Shown: positions 27,786-36,631, counted from the stretch's first letter. The stretch: 49,184 nt of DNA from BOG-933 sp037147415 (GCA_037147415.1 JBAWVF010000009.1:1-49184); one strand, 5' to 3'. The notes: generated by a model not told the origin, from the sequence alone. A program made the numbers and translations.

Positions 27786-27810
27786 ATACCGTACTAAATT
27801 GGTCCTGATT
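27786..27810 (-). promoter_or_regulatory. Candidate IscR-type operator of the suf operon
   Basis: On the plus strand the 25-bp site begins ATACCGTACT and ends GGTCCTGATT with an AT-rich centre. From memory it resembles the IscR type-1 pattern ATA..YYGACT..RGTC. It overlaps the -10 and presumed start of the suf promoter, where a repressor would block transcription. Confidence 0.4.
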
Positions 27811-27836
27811 TAAGCCTTGGCAAGACGGCTTGTCAA
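27808..27836 (-). promoter_or_regulatory. Promoter of rrf2-sufBCDSUTA
   Basis: On the minus strand there is a perfect -35 TTGACA (27831-27836), a 17-bp spacer and a -10 TTAAAT (27808-27813). The start codon at 27762 lies about 45 bp downstream of the -10. Confidence 0.7.
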
Positions 27837-27958
27837 GAGGCAGAATCGCTCATCACAATCTAACTTTGTTGGTCGGTCTTGGTTGACTTATCTTGGTTGG
27901 CGCCCGGCGCAATCCGGGTTATATCGGGCATGCTGACCCCGTTAGATCGGAGCGCTTG

Positions 27959-29467
27959 ATGACCCCGCCCCCCGGTGCTTACAAAAATCTTGAGAGCCGT
28001 TTTGCCCGTCTCGGGGCGGTAGAGGATGCGCTCGGCATCCTCGATTGGGATAGTTTGACCATGATGCCGGCGGGGGCGGCCGAGGGGCGCGCCGCTCAAA
28101 TTGCGACCTTGCGCGTGATTGCGCACGAGTTGCTGACGGACCCCCGCATTCCCGATTTACTGGCCGCGGCCGAATCCGAACCCGGTCTTACGGACGGACT
28201 GCGCGCCAATCTACGCGAGATGCGCCGCGCCGTTGTCCATGCGTCTGCGGTTCCGGCCGAGTTGGTAGAGGTATCGTCGCGTGCGGTTTCGGCTTGTGAA
28301 ATGACGTGGCGTATTGCGCGTCCGGCTAATGATTTTGCGGCGCTGCTGCCGTCATTGACCGAAGTGCTGGCACTTCAGCGTGAAATAGGGGCTGCAAAGG
28401 CGGCAGTGCTCGGGGTTTCGCCTTATGAAGCCTTGCTGAATAGTTACGAGCCGGGAGTCCGCACCGCAGAACTTGATCTCTTGTTCGACGAGTTGGCTGT
28501 ATTTTTACCGGAGTTTTTGCCGCGTGTTCTTGAACGACAAGAGCAATTGCCGGCGCCTCTGCCTTTGTCGGGACATTATTCAATTGTAGCTCAACGAGCT
28601 TTGGGCGAAAAGCTGATGCATGCGGTCGGTTTCGATTTTAATCGGGGCCGGCTTGATGTTAGTCTTCATCCTTTCTGTGGTGGTGCTTCCGGTGATGTCC
28701 GTTTGACGACCCGTTATGATGAATTCGACTTCAGCCGTGCCTTAATGGGTGTGCTGCATGAAAGCGGCCATGCTCTTTATGAACAGGGGCGGCCGATGGC
28801 GTGGGCCGGGCAACCGGTCGGTGCGGCCAGGGGCATGGCGCTTCATGAGTCGCAGTCGCTGATCATTGAAATGCAGGCGGCTCGTTCCCGGTCTTTTCTA
28901 AATTACCTCGGGCCGTTGGTACAAGAGGCATTCGGCAAGCATGATCCCGCACTAAAAACTGACAATTTATACCGACACTATACTATGGTCAAGCCCGACT
29001 TTATTCGCGTTGATGCCGACGAGGTTACCTATCCGGCTCATGTTATTTTGCGGTACCGGTTAGAAAAGGCGATGATTTCCGGAGACTTGGCACTGATTGA
29101 TTTGCCGGGCGCGTGGGCCGAGGGCATGCGAGGCTTGCTCGGGATCGTGCCGCCCGATGATCGGCAGGGCTGTCTTCAGGATATTCACTGGCCGAGCGGG
29201 GGATGGGGCTATTTTCCGACCTATACGTTGGGTGCCGCAATAGCCGCACAGCTTTTTGATGCTTCGCGCCGTGCCGTACCCGATTTATGCGTTGGTCTGG
29301 CCCAGGGCGACTTTACTCCGCTGGTTACTTGGTTGCGCAGCAATGTGCACGTTTATGCAAGCTTATTTAGCACTAAAGAGTTATTGATTCGGGCTACCGG
29401 GCGCCCGCTTGATCCGGCGGTCTATCGTCGCCACCTCGAAAAGCGTTATTTGGAAGGTGAAGAATGA
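27959..29467 (+). CDS. M32 family carboxypeptidase (carboxypeptidase Taq type)
   Basis: M32 enzymes are cytosolic metallo-carboxypeptidases that release C-terminal residues from peptides. The 502-residue length is normal. The zinc motif HEXXH is present as 'VLHESGHALYEQG', with the downstream 'GMALHESQSLIIEMQ' carrying the third ligand region. 'RLTTRYDEFDF' and 'HPFCGGASGDVRL' are further family blocks. The ATG at 27959 has CGGAG about 8 nt upstream; 27893 is an earlier start without support and lies close to the suf promoter. The stop overlaps the MoxR start (ATGA). Confidence 0.93.
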   Translation: MTPPPGAYKNLESRFARLGAVEDALGILDWDSLTMMPAGAAEGRAAQIATLRVIAHELLTDPRIPDLLAAAESEPGLTDGLRANLREMRRAVVHASAVPAELVEVSSRAVSACEMTWRIARPANDFAALLPSLTEVLALQREIGAAKAAVLGVSPYEALLNSYEPGVRTAELDLLFDELAVFLPEFLPRVLERQEQLPAPLPLSGHYSIVAQRALGEKLMHAVGFDFNRGRLDVSLHPFCGGASGDVRLTTRYDEFDFSRALMGVLHESGHALYEQGRPMAWAGQPVGAARGMALHESQSLIIEMQAARSRSFLNYLGPLVQEAFGKHDPALKTDNLYRHYTMVKPDFIRVDADEVTYPAHVILRYRLEKAMISGDLALIDLPGAWAEGMRGLLGIVPPDDRQGCLQDIHWPSGGWGYFPTYTLGAAIAAQLFDASRRAVPDLCVGLAQGDFTPLVTWLRSNVHVYASLFSTKELLIRATGRPLDPAVYRRHLEKRYLEGEE

Positions 29468-30321
29468 CCGGTTTGCGATTTACCGGCACCGATAGCTATG
29501 TGGCAACCGAAGATCTAATGGTCGCGGTTAATGCAGCAATTGTTTTAGAGCGACCATTGCTGGTTAAGGGGGAGCCCGGAACCGGAAAAACAATATTAGC
29601 GCGTGAAATTGCTCGGGCACTTGGACGCCAGTTGATTGCATGGCACATAAAATCGACTACCAAGGCACAGCAGGGGCTCTATGAGTATGACGCAGTCAGT
29701 CGATTGAGAGACGGGCAACTCGGTGATGCCCGAGTGCGTGAGATCGGTAATTACATCATCCCCGGTAAGTTGTGGCAAGCTTTTGAGACTGAACCGGCGC
29801 CGGTGTTGCTAATCGATGAAATCGATAAGGCTGATATCGAGTTTCCCAACGATCTATTGCTGGAACTGGATCGAATGGAATTTTTCGTTTACGAGACCGG
29901 CCAGACCATTTGTGCGCGACAACGCCCGATCGTTCTAATTACCTCAAATAATGATAAGGAACTTCCCGATGCTTTTCTCAGGAGGTGCTTTTTTCATTAT
30001 ATTCGCTTCCCGGATCCGGAGACTATGGAACGGATTGTTGAAGTTCACTTCCCGTTACTTAAGAAAACATTGTTAACAGAGGCATTGTCTTTATTCTATA
30101 ATGTCCGTGAGGCGCAGGGCTTAAAAAAGAAGCCTTCAACGTCCGAGCTTATAGATTGGATTAAGCTTTTGCTGGCAGAGGATATTCATGCAGATACTTT
30201 GCGTAGTGCCGATCACCGCAAAATCATGCCGCCGATGGCTGGCGCGTTGCTTAAAAATGAGCAGGATTTTCATTTGTTCGAGCGACTGGCCGTTCTCAGT
30301 CGTCGGAACGACGGTCGGTAA
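29464..30321 (+). CDS. MoxR family AAA+ ATPase
   Basis: This 285-residue AAA+ protein is of the MoxR group, which act as chaperones for assembling metal cofactors or complexes, usually with a VWA-domain partner. Walker A is 'GEPGTGKTILAREI', Walker B is 'VLLIDEIDKADIEF', sensor 1 is 'VLITSNNDKELPDAFLRRC'. The start overlaps the M32 stop by ATGA. The usual neighbouring VWA/CoxE-like gene is absent: the next gene is DUF47. The target is therefore unknown. Confidence 0.9.
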   Translation: MTGLRFTGTDSYVATEDLMVAVNAAIVLERPLLVKGEPGTGKTILAREIARALGRQLIAWHIKSTTKAQQGLYEYDAVSRLRDGQLGDARVREIGNYIIPGKLWQAFETEPAPVLLIDEIDKADIEFPNDLLLELDRMEFFVYETGQTICARQRPIVLITSNNDKELPDAFLRRCFFHYIRFPDPETMERIVEVHFPLLKKTLLTEALSLFYNVREAQGLKKKPSTSELIDWIKLLLAEDIHADTLRSADHRKIMPPMAGALLKNEQDFHLFERLAVLSRRNDGR

Positions 30322-30338
30322 ATTGCCACTTTCCCGAC

Positions 30339-30367
30339 TTGTTCGGCGGACGGCTTGGCTCTATAAC
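30339..30367 (+). promoter_or_regulatory. Possible promoter of the DUF47-pit pair
   Basis: -35-like TTGTTC (30339-30344), 17-bp spacer, -10 TATAAC (30362-30367), about 48 bp before the GTG start of DUF47. The -35 is weak, and no Pho box was identified. Confidence 0.35.
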
Positions 30368-30414
30368 GCTGATCGACAATCCGACCGACTAAACTGCTTT
30401 ACGGAGGGCTGCCT

Positions 30415-31056
30415 GTGCTCTTAAGAATTTTTCATGCCTTGATGCCCAAGGAAGAGCGGTTTATTGACTATTTCTGTTCTCATTCGGAAAAAATCGTCGG
30501 TGCTGCTGAGGCCCTCCATCAGATGACGGCAGGCGGAGGGGACACGGAGACTTTTTGCCACATAATTTATACATTTGAAGGTGCGGCCGACGTCATTGCG
30601 CGTAAAACTTTGCTGGCAATTCATCGTACTTTTATTACGCCGTTTGATCGATCTGATATACATGGGCTGATTACGGCAATGGATGACACGATTGATCTGA
30701 TTGAGGAGACCGCGCAGCGAATAGAACTGTACGAGATTACGGAATTCGCTGAGGAAATGAAGGAAATGGCGGAGAGCGCACTGAAGTGTGCTGAAATTAT
30801 TCGCAATACGATGCCGCTGCTGGCCGCAGTCAATAAGAATTCCCAACAAATTAATGAATTGTGTGTTGCTGTTAGTAAGCTTGAAGGGCAGGCGGACCGT
30901 AAATTACGGCAGGGTATCTCTAAGCTGATGAAGAGCGGTGATGATATTTTATTTATCATTACTCGTAAAGAGATTTATGAGTTGTTGGAATCGGTTATTG
31001 ATCGCTGCGAAGATGTCATGGATGCTATCCAGGGCATTGTTATCGAACACGTCTGA
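30415..31056 (+). CDS. DUF47/PhoU-like phosphate transport accessory protein
   Basis: This 213-residue all-helical cytosolic protein is of the DUF47 (YkaA/PhoU-like) family. It starts 'LLRIFHALMPKEERFIDYF' and has the paired acidic motifs 'FEGAADVIARKTL' and 'KLEGQADRKLRQG', typical of the duplicated PhoU-like bundle that may bind metal. These proteins are coded next to Pit transporters and are thought to modulate them. The start is a GTG with a good GGAGGG site upstream. The gene is 27 bp before pit, on the same strand. Confidence 0.9.
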   Translation: MLLRIFHALMPKEERFIDYFCSHSEKIVGAAEALHQMTAGGGDTETFCHIIYTFEGAADVIARKTLLAIHRTFITPFDRSDIHGLITAMDDTIDLIEETAQRIELYEITEFAEEMKEMAESALKCAEIIRNTMPLLAAVNKNSQQINELCVAVSKLEGQADRKLRQGISKLMKSGDDILFIITRKEIYELLESVIDRCEDVMDAIQGIVIEHV

Positions 31057-31083
31057 GATATTCGTATAGTTATAGGATCAGGT

Positions 31084-32091
31084 ATGGACTACTTGTTTTC
31101 AGTAACACCGCTGCTTGTGGTGCTTATTCTGGTCGCTCTGCTGTTCGATCTGGTCAACGGCTTGCACGATGCTGCCAATTCGATTGCCACGATTGTTTCG
31201 ACCCGAGTATTGTCGCCCCAGGCGGCGGTGTGTTGGGCGGCTTTTTTCAACTTTGCGGCTTTCCTTATTTTCGGGCTCAGTGTGGCCAAGACGATTGGCA
31301 CCGGGATTATCGTGCCCGGTCTTGTTGACACGCGGATTATTTTTGGTGCTTTAACCGGAGCGATCTCCTGGAACTTGTTTACTTGGCATCTTGGCTTTCC
31401 ATCCAGCAGTTCCCATGCTTTGATCGGCGGGCTTGCCGGCGCCGGAATCGCTAAGGCCGGACTGGATGCTATTATCTGGGGTGGCTTTACCAAGATCAGT
31501 GCCGCAATTATTCTTTCACCTTTGATTGGATTTTTACTTGCCTTGGTTCTTGTTCTTGTTGTCTCGTGGGTATTTGTGCGCTCGACCCCATTCAGCGTTG
31601 ATCGGCGCTTCCGTCAGCTTCAATTTGTTTCCGCATCACTTTATAGCCTTGGTCATGGTGGCAATGATGCCCAAAAGACCATGGGGATTATTGCGATTCT
31701 GCTGTTTTCGGAAGGTTATCTCGGGACTGAGTTTCATGTGCCGTTCTGGGTGGTCTTGACCTGCCAAGCCGCTATGGGGCTTGGAACATTGTTCGGCGGC
31801 TGGAAGATCGTCAAGACCATGGGCTCCAAAATTACGACCTTGAAACCGATGCAGGGTTTTTGTGCCGAGACGGGGGGGGCGATCACTCTTTTCATGGCAA
31901 CGGGGCTCGGTATACCGGTTTCGACGACTCACACGATCACCGGTGCCATTGTCGGAGTCGGGACGGCTCGCAAAGTCTCTGCGGTGCGTTGGAATATTGC
32001 CGGTAATATTGTTATTGCCTGGATCGTGACTATTCCCTGTTCCGCACTGATTGGCGCTGCTTTCTATCAACTTGCCACGTTATTATGGTAG
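31084..32091 (+). CDS. pit: Low-affinity inorganic phosphate transporter, Pit family
   Basis: Pit proteins import phosphate as a metal-phosphate complex using the proton gradient. The 335-residue protein is the shorter bacterial form. The two inverted PHO4 signatures are visible: 'FDLVNGLHDAANSIATIVST' in the N-terminal half and 'SLGHGGNDAQKTMGII' in the C-terminal half. About ten hydrophobic helices can be seen. It is paired with DUF47. With ppk-ppx 23 kb away, this supports phosphate storage and uptake in this organism. Confidence 0.95.
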   Translation: MDYLFSVTPLLVVLILVALLFDLVNGLHDAANSIATIVSTRVLSPQAAVCWAAFFNFAAFLIFGLSVAKTIGTGIIVPGLVDTRIIFGALTGAISWNLFTWHLGFPSSSSHALIGGLAGAGIAKAGLDAIIWGGFTKISAAIILSPLIGFLLALVLVLVVSWVFVRSTPFSVDRRFRQLQFVSASLYSLGHGGNDAQKTMGIIAILLFSEGYLGTEFHVPFWVVLTCQAAMGLGTLFGGWKIVKTMGSKITTLKPMQGFCAETGGAITLFMATGLGIPVSTTHTITGAIVGVGTARKVSAVRWNIAGNIVIAWIVTIPCSALIGAAFYQLATLLW

Positions 32092-32105
32092 GGCCTGATT
32101 GAATC

Positions 32106-32528
32106 ATGGCCGGTAAGCGTCCCCGCGCCCAATATGCCGCATTGCCCTTTGCCGTTGTCGATGGCTCGCTTCGGGTGATGTTGGTCACGTCTCGCGACAC
32201 CGGGCGCTGGGTCGTGCCCAAAGGGTGGCCGGAAAAAAACACGAAGCCTTGTGATCAGGCCGCTCGGGAGGCTTATGAGGAGGCTGGCGCACTCGGTCGG
32301 ATCAGCAAGAAACCGTTTGGCTCCTATCGTTATGATAAACGCTTAAGGAAGCGCACAATTGTTTGTACAGTGGAGGTTTACCTGCTTAAGGTCGAGCAGG
32401 AGCTTGAAGATTGGCCCGAGCGCGGACAGCGCATTAAGCGTTGGATGTCACCGGATGAAGCAGCCGCTTTGGTGGGTGAGCCCGATTTGGTTGAGATGTT
32501 GCTGCGCCTTAATGCGCCGGCACGATAA
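32106..32528 (+). CDS. NUDIX hydrolase
   Basis: This 140-residue protein has the Nudix catalytic helix as 'REAYEEAGALG', preceded by 'VVPKGWPEKNTKPCDQAA'. The first Glu of the classical box (GX5EX7REUXEEXGU) is replaced by Thr, as in the alphaproteobacterial 'PKGWP' subgroup related to diphosphoinositol-polyphosphate-type hydrolases. It probably cleaves a nucleoside or polyphosphate diphosphate, but the substrate is not readable. It begins 14 bp after the pit stop and may be transcribed with it. It converges with the FHA gene; no terminator is visible in the 45-bp gap. Confidence 0.88.
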   Translation: MAGKRPRAQYAALPFAVVDGSLRVMLVTSRDTGRWVVPKGWPEKNTKPCDQAAREAYEEAGALGRISKKPFGSYRYDKRLRKRTIVCTVEVYLLKVEQELEDWPERGQRIKRWMSPDEAAALVGEPDLVEMLLRLNAPAR

Positions 32529-32573
32529 TACCGCCTATCTATTTTGTTTTCCAGGAGCAATTACGAAGCGTGA

Positions 32574-33200
32574 CTACTCTATCTTCGAGCGTGTACGTAC
32601 CGCCGCATGATCTTCTCCGGATTGCGCTGAGTCGATGCGGCTGGTAATCAAACGCCCTTTCAGCATGGTAACAAGAATCTGTTCGCCGTCACTCAGGGTC
32701 AGCCGCTCTGTTGTCGTGGTCCCGGCTCCGACGGATTCAGCTTGAATTAATAGAGATGGGCAACCCGCCGCCGGAGCCTTCTCGGCCGCAAGACGCGTGG
32801 TCGCGATTATTGCAGCCCGATTGGTGTGTATTTCTTCGGTTCGAGTTGCCGGCATGCCGATTCCGACGACCAGGAGGGTGGACCCCAACTCGATGTGAGA
32901 GTCGTGAGACAGCACAACGGGTTGGGCGACACGAACCCGAGTTCCGTCAACAAAGGTTCCGTTAGAACTGCTCAGGTCGCGTAAAAACCATTTGCCGGAT
33001 GGCTCGGTTCTAAAAATCTCACAGTGCCGTCGAGACACGAAGCTATCGTCAAGGGCCAACTCCGGCGTATACGGACCGTCGGGCTCCGTGCGCCCGATCA
33101 GATAGCTGTCCTTATCGGCAGGCAGCATGGACACCAACGTGCGACCGCTTCGGTCTCGAACGACTATATAGACGTCAGACCGGCGCGATGCTTCGGTCAT
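32574..33200 (-). CDS. FHA domain protein
   Basis: This 208-residue cytosolic protein has an N-terminal forkhead-associated domain (about residues 10-110) that binds phosphothreonine peptides. The FHA signature residues are present in 'SFVSRRHCEIFR' and 'LRDLSSSNGTFVDGTRV'. The C-terminal 95 residues are not recognisable and include 'TTTTERLTLSDGEQILVTM'. AGAGGG lies upstream of the ATG. No Ser/Thr kinase gene lies in the window, so the partner is unknown. It follows engB at the place where argB is often found in relatives. Confidence 0.82.
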   Translation of the reverse strand: MTEASRRSDVYIVVRDRSGRTLVSMLPADKDSYLIGRTEPDGPYTPELALDDSFVSRRHCEIFRTEPSGKWFLRDLSSSNGTFVDGTRVRVAQPVVLSHDSHIELGSTLLVVGIGMPATRTEEIHTNRAAIIATTRLAAEKAPAAGCPSLLIQAESVGAGTTTTERLTLSDGEQILVTMLKGRLITSRIDSAQSGEDHAAVRTRSKIE

Positions 33201-33308
33201 ACTGCCGCACCCTCTTCTTCATCACCCGGACGCAGAGCATAAGTATGGTCTTTGCCGGGAGAAAAAAAAGCTTTTTCTTTATTTGTATAAGCATCCGGGT
33301 CCGCCGGC

Positions 33309-33947
33309 TCACGATTTCGGTTTTGCCAGTTCGGTCAGGCTGGCCCGCAGCTCGGCAATGCCCTGACCGGTCTCTGCGCTGGTGACATGGACGAAGGGAA
33401 AGGCTGCGGGATGCGGCGTGAGGGCTGCTTCGGTGGCGGCAATGACGGAGACCAGTGATTTCTGTGTTGTTTTATCGCACTTGGTCAGCACAATCTGGAA
33501 GGGTACGGCGGCCTTGTCCAGCAGGGTCATCATCGAGCCGTCATCCGGCTTGGGGCCATGCCGACTGTCGATCAGCAGCGACACCCGACGCAACGTCGGC
33601 CGTCCCTTAAGGTAACGCCGGAGCAGTTCACTCCAGGCATCGACCTTGGTTCTGGATTCCTTAGCATAGCCGTAGCCCGGCACATCAACCAGTAATAGCC
33701 GCTCGCCGAGATTAAAGAAATTGAGCTGCTGTGTCCGGCCCGGGGTATCCGATATTCTTGCCAGTGTTTTGCGGCCGGTCAAGGCGTTGATCAAGCTTGA
33801 CTTGCCGACATTCGAGCGCCCCGCAAAGGTAACCTCGGGCAGTGATGCCTCCGGTAACTGATCAAGCGTGTCGGCGCCCCACACGAACCGGCATTCCGCT
33901 GCGAACAGCAGTCTACCGGCTTCGGTGTCTTCGGGAATCAGGTTCAT
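33309..33947 (-). CDS. engB: Ribosome biogenesis GTPase EngB (YihA/YsxC)
   Basis: EngB is a small GTPase required for assembly of the large ribosomal subunit. The 212-residue protein has G1 'GRSNVGKSSLINAL', G2/G3 'ISDTPGRTQQLNFF' and 'LLVDVPGYGYA', G4 'VLTKCDK' and G5 'VTSAETGQGI', all in the expected order. It starts 7 bp after the yidC stop and ends the rpmH-rnpA-yidD-yidC-engB block. Confidence 0.97.
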   Translation of the reverse strand: MNLIPEDTEAGRLLFAAECRFVWGADTLDQLPEASLPEVTFAGRSNVGKSSLINALTGRKTLARISDTPGRTQQLNFFNLGERLLLVDVPGYGYAKESRTKVDAWSELLRRYLKGRPTLRRVSLLIDSRHGPKPDDGSMMTLLDKAAVPFQIVLTKCDKTTQKSLVSVIAATEAALTPHPAAFPFVHVTSAETGQGIAELRASLTELAKPKS

Positions 33948-33954
33948 ACCGGCT

Positions 33955-35697
33955 TCAACTTACTTTCACGCCCATTTGGCGCATGATCAACCATTGCTGT
34001 CCGATCGACAGTAAATTATTCCAGGCCCAATAGATAACCAAGCCGGCCGGGAAACTTGCCAGCATATAGGTAAACATAAAGGGCAGGAACGCGAAGACCT
34101 TCTGCTGCATCGGATCCGGCGGCGTCGGATTGAACTTTTGTTGCAACCACATGGTTGCCCCCATGACCAGCGGCCAGATGCCGATCATCAGGGCTTGCGG
34201 CGGGCTCCACGGAATTAGCCCGAACACATTGAACAGACTGGTCGGATCGGGGGCCGATAAATCATGAATCCAGCCGAAGAACGGTGCGTGTCGCATCTCG
34301 ATGCTGACGAACAGCACCTTATAAAGCGCAAAGAACACCGGAATCTGAATTAGAATTGGCAAGCAGCCGCTAAGCGGATTAACCTTTTCCCGCTTATACA
34401 GCTCCATCATTTCTTTATTCAGCTGTTCTTTGTTGTCTTGGAAGCGTTCGCGAAGCGCAACCACTTGCGGCTGCAACAACTTCATCTTGGTCATCGACCG
34501 ATAAGACTGGTTGGCAAGCGGGAAGAAGGCGCCCTTGATTACGACGGTGAACAACAGAATTGCTACGCCGAAATTGCCGAAGATTCCATGCAGAAAGTCG
34601 AGAGCATAGAAGAACGGCTTGGTCAGGAAATAAAACCAGCCGAAATCGACCGCGAGATCGAACTTGTTAACATCAAGCCGGCTGGCATAAGCATCAAGAA
34701 GTTTAACTTCCTTGGCTCCGGCAAACAGTCTCCGCTTAGCCTCAATGGATTCGCCCGGCTTTGCGGTCTGAGCTTCACCTAGAATGTCGGTCTGATAACG
34801 ATCCTCGCCGCGGGCCTTGGTGTAAAGGAACCGGGCGGTTACCGGACTTTGTTGGTCCGGAACCAGCGTGACAAGCCAGTATTTATCGGTAATCCCGATC
34901 CAGCCGCCGGTGGTGACCTTTTCGATCCGGTTCTTTTCCTGTAAATCTTTGTATTTGATTTCGTTCAGCGTTCCGTCGAGTACGCCGATCGGTCCCTCGT
35001 GCAAAATATAGAATCCCGCTGTTTGAGGCGTACCTTGGCGTGAAATCAGGCCGTAAGGCAGGAGCGTCACCGCGGCGGTTCCGGTGTTTCGCACGCGATC
35101 GGTGATCCGGAACATGAAATTTTCGTCGATTGCGACCGTCTTTTCAAAGATCAGGCCGTGCCCGTTATCCCAAGTAAACACCAGCGGCGCCGCCGGGGTC
35201 AGCTTGTCGCCGGAGGCCGACCATTCGGTGTTCGCATCGGGCACGATAACCGTGCGATCTTCGGGCACCCAGCCGAATTCAGCGTAATAAGGGTGCTCGC
35301 TTCCGGTCGGCGCGAGCACCGTGATGTCGGGACTGGCCGGTGACGGGGTTTCATGATAGTCAACCAGTTGCAGGTCATCAATGCGCACGCCGGTGCGGTT
35401 GATGGTCCCGACCACCCGCGGCGTTACGATTTTAAGCCGAAGATTGGCCGCCAACTGTTCGACGACCATGCCGACTCGGTCATGAGCCGCCACGCCGGGG
35501 GCAACAGGCGTCATGGCCGGGACGGGCGTATCCCCCCCAGGGGTCGCCGACTGCACCTTTTGTCTGGCTTGTTCCGCTGCCTGCTGAACCGCGAGTTGTG
35601 CAGCCTTTTGGCGAGGCGCCTCGAAGAACATCTGGAAGCCGATCAGAATCGCGATCGAAATCGCGATGGCGAGGATAAGATTTGATTGTTCGTTCAT
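33955..35697 (-). CDS. yidC: Membrane protein insertase YidC
   Basis: YidC inserts and folds inner-membrane proteins, alone or with SecYEG. The 580-residue protein has the N-terminal anchor 'LILAIAISIAILIGFQMFF', a large periplasmic beta-sandwich domain (about residues 60-350) and the conserved C-terminal five-helix core with 'LFTVVIKGAFFPLANQSYRS' and 'YKREKVNPLSGCLPILIQIP'. The ATG at 35697 overlaps the yidD stop (ATGA) and is preferred over an upstream start at 35769 that would lie within yidD. The gene is part of the conserved rpmH cluster. Confidence 0.97.
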   Translation of the reverse strand: MNEQSNLILAIAISIAILIGFQMFFEAPRQKAAQLAVQQAAEQARQKVQSATPGGDTPVPAMTPVAPGVAAHDRVGMVVEQLAANLRLKIVTPRVVGTINRTGVRIDDLQLVDYHETPSPASPDITVLAPTGSEHPYYAEFGWVPEDRTVIVPDANTEWSASGDKLTPAAPLVFTWDNGHGLIFEKTVAIDENFMFRITDRVRNTGTAAVTLLPYGLISRQGTPQTAGFYILHEGPIGVLDGTLNEIKYKDLQEKNRIEKVTTGGWIGITDKYWLVTLVPDQQSPVTARFLYTKARGEDRYQTDILGEAQTAKPGESIEAKRRLFAGAKEVKLLDAYASRLDVNKFDLAVDFGWFYFLTKPFFYALDFLHGIFGNFGVAILLFTVVIKGAFFPLANQSYRSMTKMKLLQPQVVALRERFQDNKEQLNKEMMELYKREKVNPLSGCLPILIQIPVFFALYKVLFVSIEMRHAPFFGWIHDLSAPDPTSLFNVFGLIPWSPPQALMIGIWPLVMGATMWLQQKFNPTPPDPMQQKVFAFLPFMFTYMLASFPAGLVIYWAWNNLLSIGQQWLIMRQMGVKVS

Positions 35698-36002
35698 GGC
35701 TCCTCGGGCGTGCCGGGCACGGTCACGTTGGGGGCAGTGTGCATCCCGTTCGGGGCAAAATAATGGCACGGGCGACGGACGGCGGGCGGAACCGGATCAT
35801 AACCGGAGCCGCCCCACGGGTGGCAGCGCGCCAATCGGCGCAAAATAAGGAGAACGCCGTTGAGTGCGCCATGGTGGCGGAGCGCGTCCAGCGCATAGTC
35901 CGAGCAGCTTGGCAAATAGCGGCAACGCGGCCCCAGCATGGGCGAAAGAATCCAGCGATAAGCCAGTATCGGTATTTGCAATAGCTTGGCGGCAAAGCTC
36001 AT
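35694..36002 (-). CDS. yidD: Membrane protein insertion efficiency factor YidD
   Basis: This 102-residue protein has the family core 'YRWILSPMLGPRCRYLPSCS', then 'YALDALRHHGALNG' and 'RCHPWGGSGYDPVP', including the conserved cysteines. It is a small amphipathic membrane-associated protein that helps YidC-dependent insertion. The ATG at 36002 overlaps the rnpA stop (ATGA) and its own stop overlaps the yidC start (ATGA), so three genes are coupled in series. Confidence 0.96.
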   Translation of the reverse strand: MSFAAKLLQIPILAYRWILSPMLGPRCRYLPSCSDYALDALRHHGALNGVLLILRRLARCHPWGGSGYDPVPPAVRRPCHYFAPNGMHTAPNVTVPGTPEEP

Positions 36003-36388
36003 GCTGAGGTCTCTCCGTCCCGCCAAGCGCCCAACCGGCGTAAGCCGGCGGCCAGATCGGCCTTAAGATCGGTCCAGGCACGAGTGAGCGTCTCGGTGCG
36101 GGCAATCAGCACCAGATCAACCCCGGGCACGGCATGGCCGGGCAGCAATTCACGCGCAGCCGCCCTCAACCGCCGCCGGGCCCGATTGCGGGCGACGGCA
36201 TTTCCGACCTTTTTACTGGCGGTCAATCCGAGTCGAATCGGCGCCCCCCCATCCGGCGGGTGCTGCCGGGCGTCGTGACGGCGCAACTGAAGGATCAGGC
36301 CGGGAGCCACCCACTTTCGCCGGGCTCCCGCGACCGCTAAGAACTCAGGGCGCCGCAGCAGGCGCCCGACGAAGACGGTGCTGTCCAC
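35999..36388 (-). CDS. rnpA: Ribonuclease P protein component
   Basis: RnpA is the protein subunit of RNase P and binds the RNA that trims tRNA 5' ends. The 129-residue protein has the RNR-like motif in 'LTASKKVGNAVARNRARRRL', the family signature. The GTG at 36388 is chosen because it places 'VGRLLRRPEFLAV' near the N-terminus and leaves a 31-bp gap after rpmH; the longer open frame runs through rpmH itself. The insert 'RRHDARQHPPDGG' precedes the core and is a little longer than usual. Confidence 0.93.
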   Translation of the reverse strand: MDSTVFVGRLLRRPEFLAVAGARRKWVAPGLILQLRRHDARQHPPDGGAPIRLGLTASKKVGNAVARNRARRRLRAAARELLPGHAVPGVDLVLIARTETLTRAWTDLKADLAAGLRRLGAWRDGETSA

Positions 36389-36419
36389 GGGGGCGGTATC
36401 CGATGCGGGCAGGGGCGGT

Positions 36420-36554
36420 TTACGCCGATAGCCGCTTGCGGCCCTTGGCCCGGCGGGCGGACAGAACCCGGCGACCGCCGACGGTAGCCATGCGGGCGCG
36501 GAATCCATGACGGCGCTTTCGCACGATCTTGCTCGGCTGAAAAGTACGTTTCAC
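36420..36554 (-). CDS. rpmH: 50S ribosomal protein L34
   Basis: This 44-residue basic protein reads 'KRTFQPSKIVRKRRHGF' followed by 'RARMATVGGRRVLSARR' and ends 'KGRKRLSA', an unmistakable L34. It starts with GTG at 36554, with GGAG about 8 nt upstream. It leads the rpmH-rnpA-yidD-yidC-engB cluster and has a readable promoter at 36603-36631. Confidence 0.97.
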   Translation of the reverse strand: MKRTFQPSKIVRKRRHGFRARMATVGGRRVLSARRAKGRKRLSA

Positions 36555-36602
36555 AACCCAACTCCGTATATCTAGATGTCAAACCGATTGACAGGGCAGG
36601 GT

Positions 36603-36631
36603 TCTATAAGGCGCGGGCTTGATTAAGTCAA
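36603..36631 (-). promoter_or_regulatory. Promoter of the rpmH cluster
   Basis: On the minus strand -35 TTGACT (36626-36631), 17-bp spacer and -10 TATAGA (36603-36608). It lies about 50 bp before the rpmH GTG, a sensible 5' leader length. Confidence 0.65.

Noticed and set aside
33268..33290. AAAAAGCTTTTT palindrome between engB and the FHA gene
   Set aside because: A simple A/T palindrome with a 2-bp GC core is too weak to call a terminator, and the genes are on the same strand.
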